In this document: positions 52,436-60,881 of the stretch, piece by piece
Layout: the number at the start of each line of letters is the position of its first letter
Numbering within the stretch: the stretch's first letter is position 1
NCBI GenBank assembly: GCA_963764205.1
Contig: CAVXRN010000006.1
Coordinates: forward strand, 1,753,554 to 1,817,553
Source of the DNA: Chersky-840 sp963764205
GTDB taxonomy: Bacteria > Actinomycetota > Acidimicrobiia > Acidimicrobiales > UBA8190
Direction of reading: 5' to 3'
DNA: 64,000 nt
Made by a program: the position numbers and the translations under genes
Notes under the pieces: generated by a model
Seen by the model: the letters and a program-made list of their open reading frames with translations, nothing else
The model's database searches: none
Told to the model about the DNA's origin: nothing

Positions 52436-52785
52436 CGCGAACCACCCTGCCCTTCAACGGGCAGCGTAGGTCAGATCGCCGTTAGATGCTGGCCCAGCCA
52501 TCCTTGGGATGATCGTGGTCGCCATCGCTTGCCCTTTTGATCTCAAGCGCAGGTGCCGCTCGGAGATTGGGACCGAAGGTCGAGGGTCAAAGCGGCACGG
52601 TACTCGGGGATCCCCGAGCCCCCTGGGTATTGATCCCGGCCGAACCCTGACGTGCCGGAGTAGCCGACCTCGGCCGGCGTCGACCCGTGCCGTATTCGCG
52701 GCCGAGCGCGCTTGCGGTCGGGTGCTCGTTGACCCCACGTCCCGTGTTCTAGCGGCGAAGTCGCGTGTCATGCCAAGCTCGCCTC
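52436..52785. other. divergent intergenic region
   Basis: 350 bp between the pentapeptide gene (minus) and the MMPL gene (plus). No coding frame stands out and no clear palindrome was found. Promoters for both genes should lie here. Confidence 0.4.
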
Positions 52786-54873
52786 GTGACCGAGACAGGG
52801 CAGGTCGGCGCCGACACCCGGTTGGCTCGCCTGGCTGCGTTCCTCACGGGTCGATTCGCGAGCTGGGTGGGAGTGGCATTCTGGCTCGCGGTCGTGGCGG
52901 TCGCCATTCCGTTTGCCACAAGGATTGGCTCGGTTGAATCGAGTCGCCTGACCGAGTTCCTCCCTTCCGGTGCCGCATCGACAGCGGCGCTACTCCTCGA
53001 TCGAAACTTCCCCTCGGGACGGGCCCCCCAGGCGCAAATCGTCTTCTACCGGAAGTCGGGGCTCAGCGCTCGAGACGTGGCGATCGTCGGGAACAAAGAG
53101 CACGATCTCGAAGCCGCGTTGCCCCGTTCCATCGGTCCTCCTTCCGCCCTGTTGTATGCGCCCGATCGCGCGGCGGCAGTGATGACCGTCCCGGTGCCCG
53201 GGAACGAACAGACAGTGGAGCACACGGTCACCGAGATGCGGTCTGTCATCGGAAACGGCACCGGCGGGCTCGAGATCAGGGTCACCGGGGACGCGGCCAT
53301 CCAGGCCGATCTCCTCGGAGCCTTCTCTGGTGCCGACACGTTCCTCCTGGTGGTGACCGCTTCGTTGGTGGCCGTCCTGCTGGCCGCCACCTACCGCAGC
53401 CCAATCCTGTGGCTCGTTCCCCTCGCTTGCGTGGGAATCGCCGAGGCCATCGCCCAGGCCGTGATCTACGGCCTGGGCCAGACCGGACTCACGGTGAACC
53501 GGGAAAGCGCGACACTGGTCACGGTCATCGTCTTCGGTGCCGGCACGGACTACGCGCTCTTGCTCACCGCCCGATACCGCGAGGAGCTGCGTAACCACGA
53601 CAGCCACCGCATTGCCATGATGGTGGCGTGGCGGCGGGCCGCGCCCGCCGTGGTGGCCTCGGCGATCACGGTCGCGGCGACCCTGGCCTGCCTGTTACTA
53701 GCGCGGCTCGACATCATCACCGACTTCGGCATCGTCGGTATCGTCGGCGTGCTTTCGGCGGCCTTTACGGTCCTCGGGGCTTACCCGGCCCTGCTGCTCG
53801 TCATGGGCCGAGGTGTCTTCTGGCCTGCGGTGCCGCGCCAGGTGCCCGGGTTCGTTCAGCGAGGCCTATGGGCGAGATTGGCCCGGATCGTGAGTCAAGG
53901 ACGGCGCCCAGTGTGGATATCGGGTCTGGTGCTCCTGGGCTGCGCCGGCGTGGGCCTGATCAAGGTGAACACGAACGTGTCCGCCTTGAGCGAGCTCCCC
54001 CCATCGGCCCCCTCGTCGGAGGGCTACGTCCTGCTGGAGGGGAACTTCCCCCGCGGCGAGGTGTCCCCGGTGGACGTGGTGGTGACCGACGCCCACGACG
54101 TTCCCGCCGTTCGAGGTGCCTTCGGGAAGCTCCCCATCACGGCCGCTCTGGGGCCCGTCGAACGGGCCGGACACCTGGCCCGCTTCGACCTGATCCTGGC
54201 CGTCACGCCAACCGGCAGCCGGGCCTTCGCGGCGATCCGGGAGCTGCGGGCGACGGCGAGTGCCGTGGCTGGCACCCATGTCCTCGTTGGTGGGCAATCG
54301 GCCGAGGACCTCGACACCGCCACGGCGTCCCATCGTGACACCTTGGTGATCGTCCCGACCGTGCTCGTCGTGGTGTTGCTCGTCTTGTGGATCTTGCTCC
54401 GAGCGCTACTCGGGCCTGTTCTCGTCGTCGTCACGGTTGTCGTGACCTTCGCGGCAGCACTCGGAATCACCGCCGCCATTTTCGTCCCTCTGTTCGACCT
54501 TCCGGGGATCGATCCAACCGTTCCACTCCTTACGTTCGTCTTCCTGGTTGCCCTTGGAATCGACTACAACATTTTTCTGCTGACCCGCATGCGCGAGGAG
54601 GTGATGCGAAGCGGCGTGACCATAGGCGTCAGAGCAGGGGTAGCGAGCACCGGCGGTGTGCTCACATCAGCGGGAATCATCTTGGCGGGGACATTCTCGG
54701 TCCTGGCCGTTCTTCCCATCGTCGCTTCAAGGGAGATAGGGATCGTCGTCGCCATCGGTGTCTTGGCCGATACGTTCCTGGTGAGGACGATTCTGGTTCC
54801 CACCCTGGCGGTCGACCTGGGCGCGCGGTTCTGGTGGCCGACCCGCGTGCCGGCCACGACGCCGAGAACGTGA
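52786..54873 (+). CDS. MMPL/RND-superfamily membrane exporter
   Basis: About 695 residues from GTG 52786; TTG or GTG codons from 52765 are possible. Two halves each carry a loop domain and a helix block. GAGTDYALLLTARYREELR and ALGIDYNIFLLTRMREEVM are the paired proton-relay helices. It is about 50 residues shorter than the copy at 3.9 kb and clearly a separate paralogue. Substrate is unknown; lipids or hydrophobic compounds are usual. Confidence 0.9.
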   Translation: MTETGQVGADTRLARLAAFLTGRFASWVGVAFWLAVVAVAIPFATRIGSVESSRLTEFLPSGAASTAALLLDRNFPSGRAPQAQIVFYRKSGLSARDVAIVGNKEHDLEAALPRSIGPPSALLYAPDRAAAVMTVPVPGNEQTVEHTVTEMRSVIGNGTGGLEIRVTGDAAIQADLLGAFSGADTFLLVVTASLVAVLLAATYRSPILWLVPLACVGIAEAIAQAVIYGLGQTGLTVNRESATLVTVIVFGAGTDYALLLTARYREELRNHDSHRIAMMVAWRRAAPAVVASAITVAATLACLLLARLDIITDFGIVGIVGVLSAAFTVLGAYPALLLVMGRGVFWPAVPRQVPGFVQRGLWARLARIVSQGRRPVWISGLVLLGCAGVGLIKVNTNVSALSELPPSAPSSEGYVLLEGNFPRGEVSPVDVVVTDAHDVPAVRGAFGKLPITAALGPVERAGHLARFDLILAVTPTGSRAFAAIRELRATASAVAGTHVLVGGQSAEDLDTATASHRDTLVIVPTVLVVVLLVLWILLRALLGPVLVVVTVVVTFAAALGITAAIFVPLFDLPGIDPTVPLLTFVFLVALGIDYNIFLLTRMREEVMRSGVTIGVRAGVASTGGVLTSAGIILAGTFSVLAVLPIVASREIGIVVAIGVLADTFLVRTILVPTLAVDLGARFWWPTRVPATTPRT

Positions 54874-54958
54874 TCCGACAACGGACGAGACTCACGGTGG
54901 AGCGAGTGGCTACGTTCTGTCGTGATTCGACGCCGACGCCGGCACTTCCCTGCCTTTT

Positions 54959-55444
54959 CTATGTTGCCGAGGTGGCCCGGCGAGCCCGGGTGGCGGGAGG
55001 ACCAGTTGAGTCGGAATCAGTCTTTCTTAGGGGAAAACGCCGTCCCGTCACTACGTCGAGGCGGACAACAAAGACGGTCTCGCCAGGCACGGGCACGAGG
55101 GGTGTCGGAGAGAACTTCGACGACGCCCGGTTCTTGGACTCCTCCAACGGCGTGGCCAAGCCCCGTACGAGAACGCTCCATGCCGTGTGTGTCTTGTGGT
55201 TCACGTGGTCGACTTCGAAGGCGATGTGGGCGCCAGAAATGCTGTCTGCCATGTGGCCAGACCCGAGACGTACCACGATCTGCTCCTGGTGGTAAGCGAA
55301 GTTCACTGGTTGAATGATCGGCGCCTGCTGGGTCGGGATACCCAGGCGCCCCGTCAGTCCCTCCTTGGCTGCCAAGGCCAGTAGCCGGCGGCACTCGGCG
55401 AGGAAGAGCACCTCTGATCCGCGTTGGTCGGTCCACATTCTCAA
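54959..55444 (-). CDS. pyridoxamine 5'-phosphate oxidase-like protein
   Basis: 161 residues. LGIPTQQAPIIQPVNFAYHQ, VVRLGSGHMADSI and AHIAFEVDHVNHKTHTAWSV fit the split-barrel flavin-binding fold of the Pyridox_ox_2 group. VLVRGLATPL continues the barrel. The C-terminal tail is basic and disordered. Members bind FMN or F420; which one is used here cannot be told. The gene converges on the MMPL gene. Confidence 0.82.
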   Translation of the reverse strand: MRMWTDQRGSEVLFLAECRRLLALAAKEGLTGRLGIPTQQAPIIQPVNFAYHQEQIVVRLGSGHMADSISGAHIAFEVDHVNHKTHTAWSVLVRGLATPLEESKNRASSKFSPTPLVPVPGETVFVVRLDVVTGRRFPLRKTDSDSTGPPATRARRATSAT

Positions 55445-55697
55445 AGCGTCCCACGACCCGCCGATTCTGCCTAGGGCCGTTGGTCCCTCTGGCGTAGCGG
55501 GTGACGTCGGCTCCTGGTCCGGGCCGAGGTCATGGGTCGACAGGAAGGGCTGCCAGGGTGGCGTTGTGACAATCGACTTGGTGGGTCGAACTGTTGATGA
55601 CAGAATTCATGGGAACAGAAGGAATGGTGCAACCGGAAGGTCGGCGAATCATCAGGGCAGTTCGCCCGACACTTCGCAGCCCGAGGAGGTTCGCCCA

Positions 55698-56153
55698 ATG
55701 AAACTCCGGCCGCTCGTCATGACTGGTGTGATCTCCGCCGCCGTCCTGGCGGGCTGTGGCTCGACAAGCTCATCGTCGAGTTCAAGCACCACGACCACGG
55801 CCGCGTCGAGCAAGCAGGCCATATGCACGGCGCGAGACAACTTCAAGTCGTCGGTTACGGCTCTCACCAGTCCATCGCTGCTCACGGGAGGAACGGCGGG
55901 GATTCAGTCAGCCCTTGCCACCGTGAAGACAAATCTTGACGCCGTCGTGAGTACCGCCAAGTCCGCCCACAAGCCACAAGTCGATGCCGTGAAGTCGGCC
56001 GTGAGCGATCTCGAGAAGGCGCTCGGCAACCTGGGCAACGGAAGCGTGACGAACAATCTCCAGGCGGTCGGGACAGCCATCGCCAGCGTTGGCACAACGG
56101 CAGCGACTCTCATCTCGACCCTGCACACCGAATGTCCTACAAGTGGCGCATGA
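55698..56153 (+). CDS. small helical lipoprotein
   Basis: 151 residues from ATG 55698 with GAGGAGGT 7 bases upstream. The signal peptide ends in AVLAGC (lipobox), then a serine/threonine-rich linker, then amphipathic helices (IQSALATVKTNLDAVVSTAK, AVKSAVSDLEKALGNLG). One disulfide is possible between AICTARD and TECPTSGA. It resembles small surface lipoproteins of unknown role common in actinobacteria. Confidence 0.8.
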   Translation: MKLRPLVMTGVISAAVLAGCGSTSSSSSSSTTTTAASSKQAICTARDNFKSSVTALTSPSLLTGGTAGIQSALATVKTNLDAVVSTAKSAHKPQVDAVKSAVSDLEKALGNLGNGSVTNNLQAVGTAIASVGTTAATLISTLHTECPTSGA

Positions 56154-56170
56154 GTGTCGGTACCGGCCGG

Positions 56171-56210
56171 CCCGGGTTGCCCCTGTCGCCGGTTTGGCGG
56201 GGCGCCCGGG
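56171..56210 (+). terminator. nested hairpin after the lipoprotein gene
   Basis: CCCGGG at both ends (56171-56176, 56205-56210) encloses an inner stem GCCC..CGCC with GGCG..GGGC around a T-rich loop. It begins 17 bp after the stop and is probably a factor-independent-like terminator without a long T-run. Confidence 0.6.
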
Positions 56211-56440
56211 AGTACACCGAACACGGTCTGGCGGGACGCCCGTGGGTTGCCGAAACCCGTTACGCAATCTTGGTGCTCTTGTGACTCAACCGGCCGAATG
56301 GATCCTCTCGACGGATACACTTCGGCGACGGATCGGGCATGGGCCGACGTTCCACGACCTCCGCACACGGAGAACGGAGTCCAAGGCTCGGGGGTGGCCG
56401 GTGGGTGTCGTCATGCACCAGGCACGCTGTGGAGGGACGG

Positions 56441-57301
56441 ATGAAGGCTGAGAAGAAGGACCACGAGAAGAAGGGTGGGTCCGGCGCTACCAACCCGAGT
56501 TCGGCTGCCGACCAGCACGACGCCTCGGAGAAGATGGGTCGAAAGAAGTACGAGCGAGAGATGCGATCGCTCCACGGTGAGCTCGTTGCGCTCCAGGAGT
56601 GGGTCATAGCGTCCGGAGCCAAGATCTGCATCGTCTTCGAGGGACGCGATACCGCCGGGAAAGGCGGCACGATCAAGCGCATCACCGAACGCGTAAGCCC
56701 GCGTGTGTTCCGGGTGGTGGCGCTACCTTCACCGAGCGACCGCGAGAGGTCTCAGATGTATATTCAGCGCTACCTCGCCCACTTCCCAGCTGCTGGTGAG
56801 GTCGTGATCTTCGACCGGAGCTGGTACAACCGCGCCGGTGTCGAACGAGTCATGGGCTTTTGCACTCCCAGTCAAACCGAAAGGTTTCTCGAACAAGTGC
56901 CCGCGGTGGAGAAGGCGATGGTCGACAACGAGATCATTCTCATCAAGTACTGGCTCGAAGTCAGCGCCGACGAGCAGACTCGACGCCTCATGGCCCGCAT
57001 CGATGATCCGCGCAAGGTTTGGAAACTCAGCGATATGGACCTCAAATCCTACGGCCGTTGGTACGACTACTCTCGGGCTCGTGACGCCATGTTCTCCGCT
57101 ACTGACACTGAGTGGGCGCCGTGGCATGTCGTGCACAGCGACGACAAGAAGAGAGCACGCCTCAACGTCATTAGCCACCTCCTGTCACAGGTACCCTACG
57201 AACCGCTGTCCCACCGGGACATCACCTTGCCGAAGAGACAGAGTGCGGGCGGCTATCGCGAGCCCAGGTACACACCGCGCTCCATCCCCACGCCGTACTG
57301 A
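56441..57301 (+). CDS. ppk2: polyphosphate kinase 2
   Basis: 286 residues from ATG 56441, which has GGAGGG just upstream. FEGRDTAGKGGTIKRI is Walker A, and IFDRSWYNRAGVERVMGF is Walker B with the lid. KYWLEVSADEQTRRL and the C-terminal WAPWHVVHSDDKKRARLN complete the class I PPK2 pattern. It uses polyphosphate to phosphorylate nucleotides or makes polyphosphate from GTP/ATP. The first 30 residues are lysine-rich and unstructured. Confidence 0.94.
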   Translation: MKAEKKDHEKKGGSGATNPSSAADQHDASEKMGRKKYEREMRSLHGELVALQEWVIASGAKICIVFEGRDTAGKGGTIKRITERVSPRVFRVVALPSPSDRERSQMYIQRYLAHFPAAGEVVIFDRSWYNRAGVERVMGFCTPSQTERFLEQVPAVEKAMVDNEIILIKYWLEVSADEQTRRLMARIDDPRKVWKLSDMDLKSYGRWYDYSRARDAMFSATDTEWAPWHVVHSDDKKRARLNVISHLLSQVPYEPLSHRDITLPKRQSAGGYREPRYTPRSIPTPY

Positions 57302-57308
57302 TCCCCCT

Positions 57309-57323
57309 CCGGTGATCCGGACC
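57309..57323 (+). repeat. REP-like palindromic motif copy (short)
   Basis: CCGGTGATCCGGACC, the shortest of the seven related sites, beginning 8 bp after the ppk2 stop; it could act as a terminator stem. Confidence 0.45.
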
Positions 57324-57360
57324 CAGTAGCCAAGCCTTCGTGAGCCGGCGCTCTGACGTC

Positions 57361-57535
57361 GGACTTTCGGAATCTCAGGTTTCAGATCGTGGGAGAAAGC
57401 GCACAGATGGTGGCCGTCGCTGCGGACGAGGCATCCGCCAGGACTGGCGCCTGCTCCTGGGCCCCTCAGGGCTCCGCCCTTCGTTCAGTCATATCGGCTG
57501 GTCAGAGCGATGGGCGGGATTTGCCTCGCACCCGC
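57361..57535 (+). repeat. dispersed intergenic repeat, copy 2
   Basis: Partner of 40199-40375; about 82% identical over the first 62 bases by hand, with a second conserved block around CAGTCATATCGGCTGGTCA. Confidence 0.6.
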
Positions 57536-57862
57536 ACGCCCGTCGTCGGTCCAGGAGTGGCGAAGCTCGGGCGGGTCGGGGTCATGAGAACCGGAGGGTT
57601 TTTCGGACCGTGCGGAGTGCCGCGAGTAGGGCGTAGCCCGGGAGCAGGGACCGGCCCGACCATCCGCAACCGTTCCGAGCCGCGAATACTCGGGGTCTGC
57701 CCGACACGCGCCCGACACGTCGACAACCGACCCCCGCAGGCACTCCCGCTCGGGTGCGACACTTTCAACGTTTTCGGAATCTCGTTACTATTGGCGTGGG
57801 AATGGTCGCCCTCGTCCACGGGCACTCCTCGACCTGAATCCGAATGAACTGAAAGGGACGCA

Positions 57863-58399
57863 ATGCCAATCGACACGCTCTTTGTGTACTCCGGCGTCTA
57901 CCGAGACGTTGACGATGCCCTGGCCGACTACGACGGAATCAAAGATCTTCACACCAAGGCTGGTCTGATCGACGCCTACGACGCTGCTGTGGTCGAACGG
58001 AGGAAAGACGGCAAGGTGAAGATCGTGAAGAAGCACGAGACACCGACCCGCGTCGGTGGGGTGCTCGGGGGTGGTGTCGGCCTGGCGACCGGTCTGGTCA
58101 TCGCGCTGTTTCCGGCGGCGGTGGTCGGCGGTGGCCTGCTCCTCGCCACGGGCGGAGGCGGCGCTCTTCTGGGGTCGGTCGCCGGTCACGCCGCCGCCGG
58201 TATGAGCCGCTCGGACCTCAAAGAACTCGGTGAGCAACTCGACGCAGGCCAAGCCGGTTTGGTCGTCGTGGCCGTGGCGGACATGGAGTCGAAAATCCAA
58301 GCCGAGATGAAGCGGGCCGAGAAGGTCCAGGCAAAGCAGCTCAAGGCCGACCAGGCGGCGTTGGAAGCAGATGCCAAGGAAGCACAGAGCGCCTCGTAG
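57863..58399 (+). CDS. DUF1269-type membrane-associated protein
   Basis: 178 residues from ATG 57863. An N-terminal alpha-beta domain (PIDTLFVYSGVYRDVDDALA, DAYDAAVVERRKDGKVKIVK) is followed by a glycine-rich hydrophobic hairpin (GGVLGGGVGLATGLVIALF, GGGLLLATGGGGALLGSV), then a charged C-terminal coiled coil rich in K/E/A. The layout is that of DUF1269/GTPase-activating-like stress proteins. Role unknown. Confidence 0.85.
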   Translation: MPIDTLFVYSGVYRDVDDALADYDGIKDLHTKAGLIDAYDAAVVERRKDGKVKIVKKHETPTRVGGVLGGGVGLATGLVIALFPAAVVGGGLLLATGGGGALLGSVAGHAAAGMSRSDLKELGEQLDAGQAGLVVVAVADMESKIQAEMKRAEKVQAKQLKADQAALEADAKEAQSAS

Positions 58400-58425
58400 C
58401 TCGCCCTAGGTGCGGGACACCACAG

Positions 58426-59232
58426 CTAGACGGAAACGATGCCGACATCACCGCACTGAAAGCGAGACGTGCGCGCCACGGACCACGTAGCTCCATCTGG
58501 CTGGCGAATCTCGACGGTCAGAGTTGCGGTCGGTGTGACCGGACCCGAGAAGTCCAGTACCGCATAGGAGTTACCGGCCCCACGGGTTCGTTTGCTGATC
58601 GCTGTCCCGGCACCAACAGCCAGCGCTTGGCGGCAGTCGTCCCTCGCTCCCACGTTGACAAGGTCCACCGACGGGGTGTGCGTGTGACCCGAGAGGATCA
58701 CCGCGACACCGGCGCGAGCACAGGCGGTCGTGAGAATCTCGCGGCCGCCTAGTCCGGACAACCTCGCAGGCAACACCGGGTGGTGAGTGACCAGTAGCCG
58801 CCAGGACCGGCCCGGCCCTTGGCCCAGAGCACGCTCGACCAATTCAGCCTGTCGCGCTGAGACGTGGCCAGCCTTCCAGCGCCAGCGGGGCATCGTGTCG
58901 AGACCAAGAGCAATCAGGTCCTGCGCCATGACGAGCGGTTCCAGATCGGCCGTGATGTACTGCGCATATCGCCGGGTCGGAGCTGCAAGGCGTTGCGCAA
59001 CATCGAACAGCGGTAGGTCATGATTGCCCACTACCGTGAGGACCGGGGCTGGCAGCATGGCAAGGAACGCCCTCGCCCGGGCGAACTGGGGGCGACGGGC
59101 TCGTTGCGTCAGATCGCCGGAGACCACAACCAGGTCTGGGTGCCGGCCGGAGATGTCGGCGAGCAGCGCCTCGGTGAGATCATCGCGGTGGGCGCCGAAA
59201 TGAACGTCCGATAGGTGGACCACGACCGGCAC
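58426..59232 (-). CDS. metallophosphoesterase
   Basis: 268 residues. All calcineurin-like motifs are visible: LSDVHFGAH, VVSGDLTQRARR, VVGNHD, LLVTHHP and ILSGHTHTPS, giving two metal sites. It resembles the cyclic-nucleotide phosphodiesterase/3',5'-cNMP hydrolase (CpdA-like) branch, but substrate is not assured. It follows the diacylglycerol kinase-like gene on the same strand, 42 bp downstream. Confidence 0.92.
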   Translation of the reverse strand: MPVVVHLSDVHFGAHRDDLTEALLADISGRHPDLVVVSGDLTQRARRPQFARARAFLAMLPAPVLTVVGNHDLPLFDVAQRLAAPTRRYAQYITADLEPLVMAQDLIALGLDTMPRWRWKAGHVSARQAELVERALGQGPGRSWRLLVTHHPVLPARLSGLGGREILTTACARAGVAVILSGHTHTPSVDLVNVGARDDCRQALAVGAGTAISKRTRGAGNSYAVLDFSGPVTPTATLTVEIRQPDGATWSVARTSRFQCGDVGIVSV

Positions 59233-59274
59233 GCTTGCATCCTCGCATGTCGGGGGTCGCCTGCGAGGCCCAGC

Positions 59275-60645
59275 TCAGGGCGCTTCGTCAAGCGGATCGG
59301 TGCCCCGAGCGATGGCGACGAGGTCACCTGCTGAGACGTCACGAGCCCGTCGTCGCTCAGCGGCCGTGAGGTTCGTTTGTGGGACCAGTAGCCGTAGCCC
59401 GCGCGGATGGATCTGGAAGGTGAGAGGCGTCTCGAGCTCCAGCGCCTCCCCATCGATGCCGGCGAACGCTTTCCCCGATCGTGACCGGACCTCGAAGCGC
59501 TCGGAGGTGAACTCGTGCCAGTGCCGACTGCGACGCCGCTGGCCGATGGCTGAGAGGGTAGCAACGCGCGCTGCCTCCCTCCCGGTGGAGGCCGTGATGG
59601 CAACGACGCCGAGGTGCCCCATATCGAGTCTTCGGCGCTGCGATGCATCAAAGGTGGCGCCGAGCACATAGCGGTTGTTCGAGACCTGAATAAGGAAGGC
59701 TCCGTCTACCTCGGTGCCGTCGGGCTCGGTGAACTGGAGATCGAACGGTTCTTCGGTCCGTCCCAGCATCTCCGGCAGCAACTTCTTGGTGATCTCGGCC
59801 TTCGCCTCCCGGTACCCCTCCTGTTGGACGATGGTGGCGTAGATGCCCAGCGACACGTTGTTGACGAAGAGCCGGTCTCCGACGGTCGCATAATCGATCC
59901 GGCGCTCGATGCCATCGCGAAAGGCATTGAGACTGAGACGCGGATCGTCCCGGTCGATGCCGAGGTCAAGGGCGAAGTGGTTACGCGTGCCGGCCGAGAC
60001 GCATACGAAGGGGAGATCGTGCTCTACCGCGATGGAGGCGACCAGCGCCTGTGAACCGTCGCCCCCGGCCATGGCGAGGCAGTCTGCACCCTGCGCGACC
60101 GCGTCACGGGCCAGCTGCTCGAGGTCGAGCCCATGGTCGAGCATGACCACCTCAACACCGAAACTCTCCGCTAGCTCGACGAGGCCGAACTTCGCAACTT
60201 TTCCGCCCCCCGACCAGGGATTGCAGATCAACACCGGATGCTTCGGCACTGTGACTCGCAACGGCCGACGTGTGTCGCGCTTGTGGAGATCACCCAGCAG
60301 GGCCGCCCGACCGAAGCCGACCGCACCTACGATCAGTGCGCCTACGATCGCCAAGTGGAACAGTGGTCGCTCGGTGTCGGGGGCGGCCTGCACCACCGCG
60401 ACGGCCATGAGGACCACCCCCACGAGCCCTCCGGCAACGCCTATGGCCCGGCGAGGCATCTCCTCGGTGATCGCCCACCACGCCCCGCTGACCATCAGTG
60501 CCAGACCGACCAGCCCGAGGACGAGAAATCCCCAGTTTCGGACCACGAACACCACGAAGGTCACGACGAGGGCCCCGGCACAGGCTAGTGACGCCACCGC
60601 CATGGCACGCTCGCGCCATCCGACCGTGTTGGTAGGCAGTGTCAC
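59275..60645 (-). CDS. diacylglycerol kinase-family protein with N-terminal membrane helices
   Basis: 456 residues from GTG 60645. Four hydrophobic helices fill residues 14-110. Then HPVLICNPWSGGGKVAKFGL (nucleotide loop) and CLAMAGGDGSQALVASIAV (GGDGS in place of the usual GGDGT), CVSAGTRNHFALDLG and VNNVSLGIYATIV complete the lipid/sphingosine kinase fold. It probably phosphorylates a membrane lipid. It overlaps the small ORF upstream by 4 bp. Confidence 0.9.
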   Translation of the reverse strand: MTLPTNTVGWRERAMAVASLACAGALVVTFVVFVVRNWGFLVLGLVGLALMVSGAWWAITEEMPRRAIGVAGGLVGVVLMAVAVVQAAPDTERPLFHLAIVGALIVGAVGFGRAALLGDLHKRDTRRPLRVTVPKHPVLICNPWSGGGKVAKFGLVELAESFGVEVVMLDHGLDLEQLARDAVAQGADCLAMAGGDGSQALVASIAVEHDLPFVCVSAGTRNHFALDLGIDRDDPRLSLNAFRDGIERRIDYATVGDRLFVNNVSLGIYATIVQQEGYREAKAEITKKLLPEMLGRTEEPFDLQFTEPDGTEVDGAFLIQVSNNRYVLGATFDASQRRRLDMGHLGVVAITASTGREAARVATLSAIGQRRRSRHWHEFTSERFEVRSRSGKAFAGIDGEALELETPLTFQIHPRGLRLLVPQTNLTAAERRRARDVSAGDLVAIARGTDPLDEAP

Positions 60646-60881
60646 TGGTGCGTGAGTGCGGAGCTAGAACGGTAGGACACGGCGATACGCGAAAGCGCGC
60701 CGAGCACAAAGACGAGACCGGTCATCACCTCGCTGGTCCATTGCACCCCCAGCTCGATTCGTTGGAAACTGACCACACGGTGGCGAACTCCCGCCGGGCG
60801 CCGAGCGTAGCACCCCTTGAATCGCATGACGGGGGCTGTCTGCACTCTCAGGTTCCAAGGGCGGGGCGGGGCATTGCTCAC
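60642..60881 (-). CDS. small hypothetical protein between SulP and DGK genes
   Basis: 79 residues from GTG 60881, overlapping the SulP stop (GTGA) and ending with a 4-bp overlap with the next start (GTGA type). The double overlap argues for real translation. The second half (WTSEVMTGLVFVLGALSRIA) is hydrophobic and might be one membrane helix; the first half is basic. No family recognised. Confidence 0.5.
   Translation of the reverse strand: MSNAPPRPWNLRVQTAPVMRFKGCYARRPAGVRHRVVSFQRIELGVQWTSEVMTGLVFVLGALSRIAVSYRSSSALTHQ

Larger units (their letters stand above)
57302..57862. other. long intergenic region with repeat copies
   Basis: 561 bp. It has a REP-like motif (57309-57323) and the second copy of the dispersed repeat (57361-57535). 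Near 57764-57791 TTCAAC and TACTAT are spaced 16 bp and could be a promoter for the DUF1269 gene. No credible ORF. Confidence 0.5.

Noticed and set aside
40060..57535. CRISPR array or integron attC series
   Set aside because: The repeats are irregularly spaced, differ in length and lack constant spacer size; no cas or integrase gene is present, and no attC core (GTTRRRY/RYYYAAC pairing) fits.
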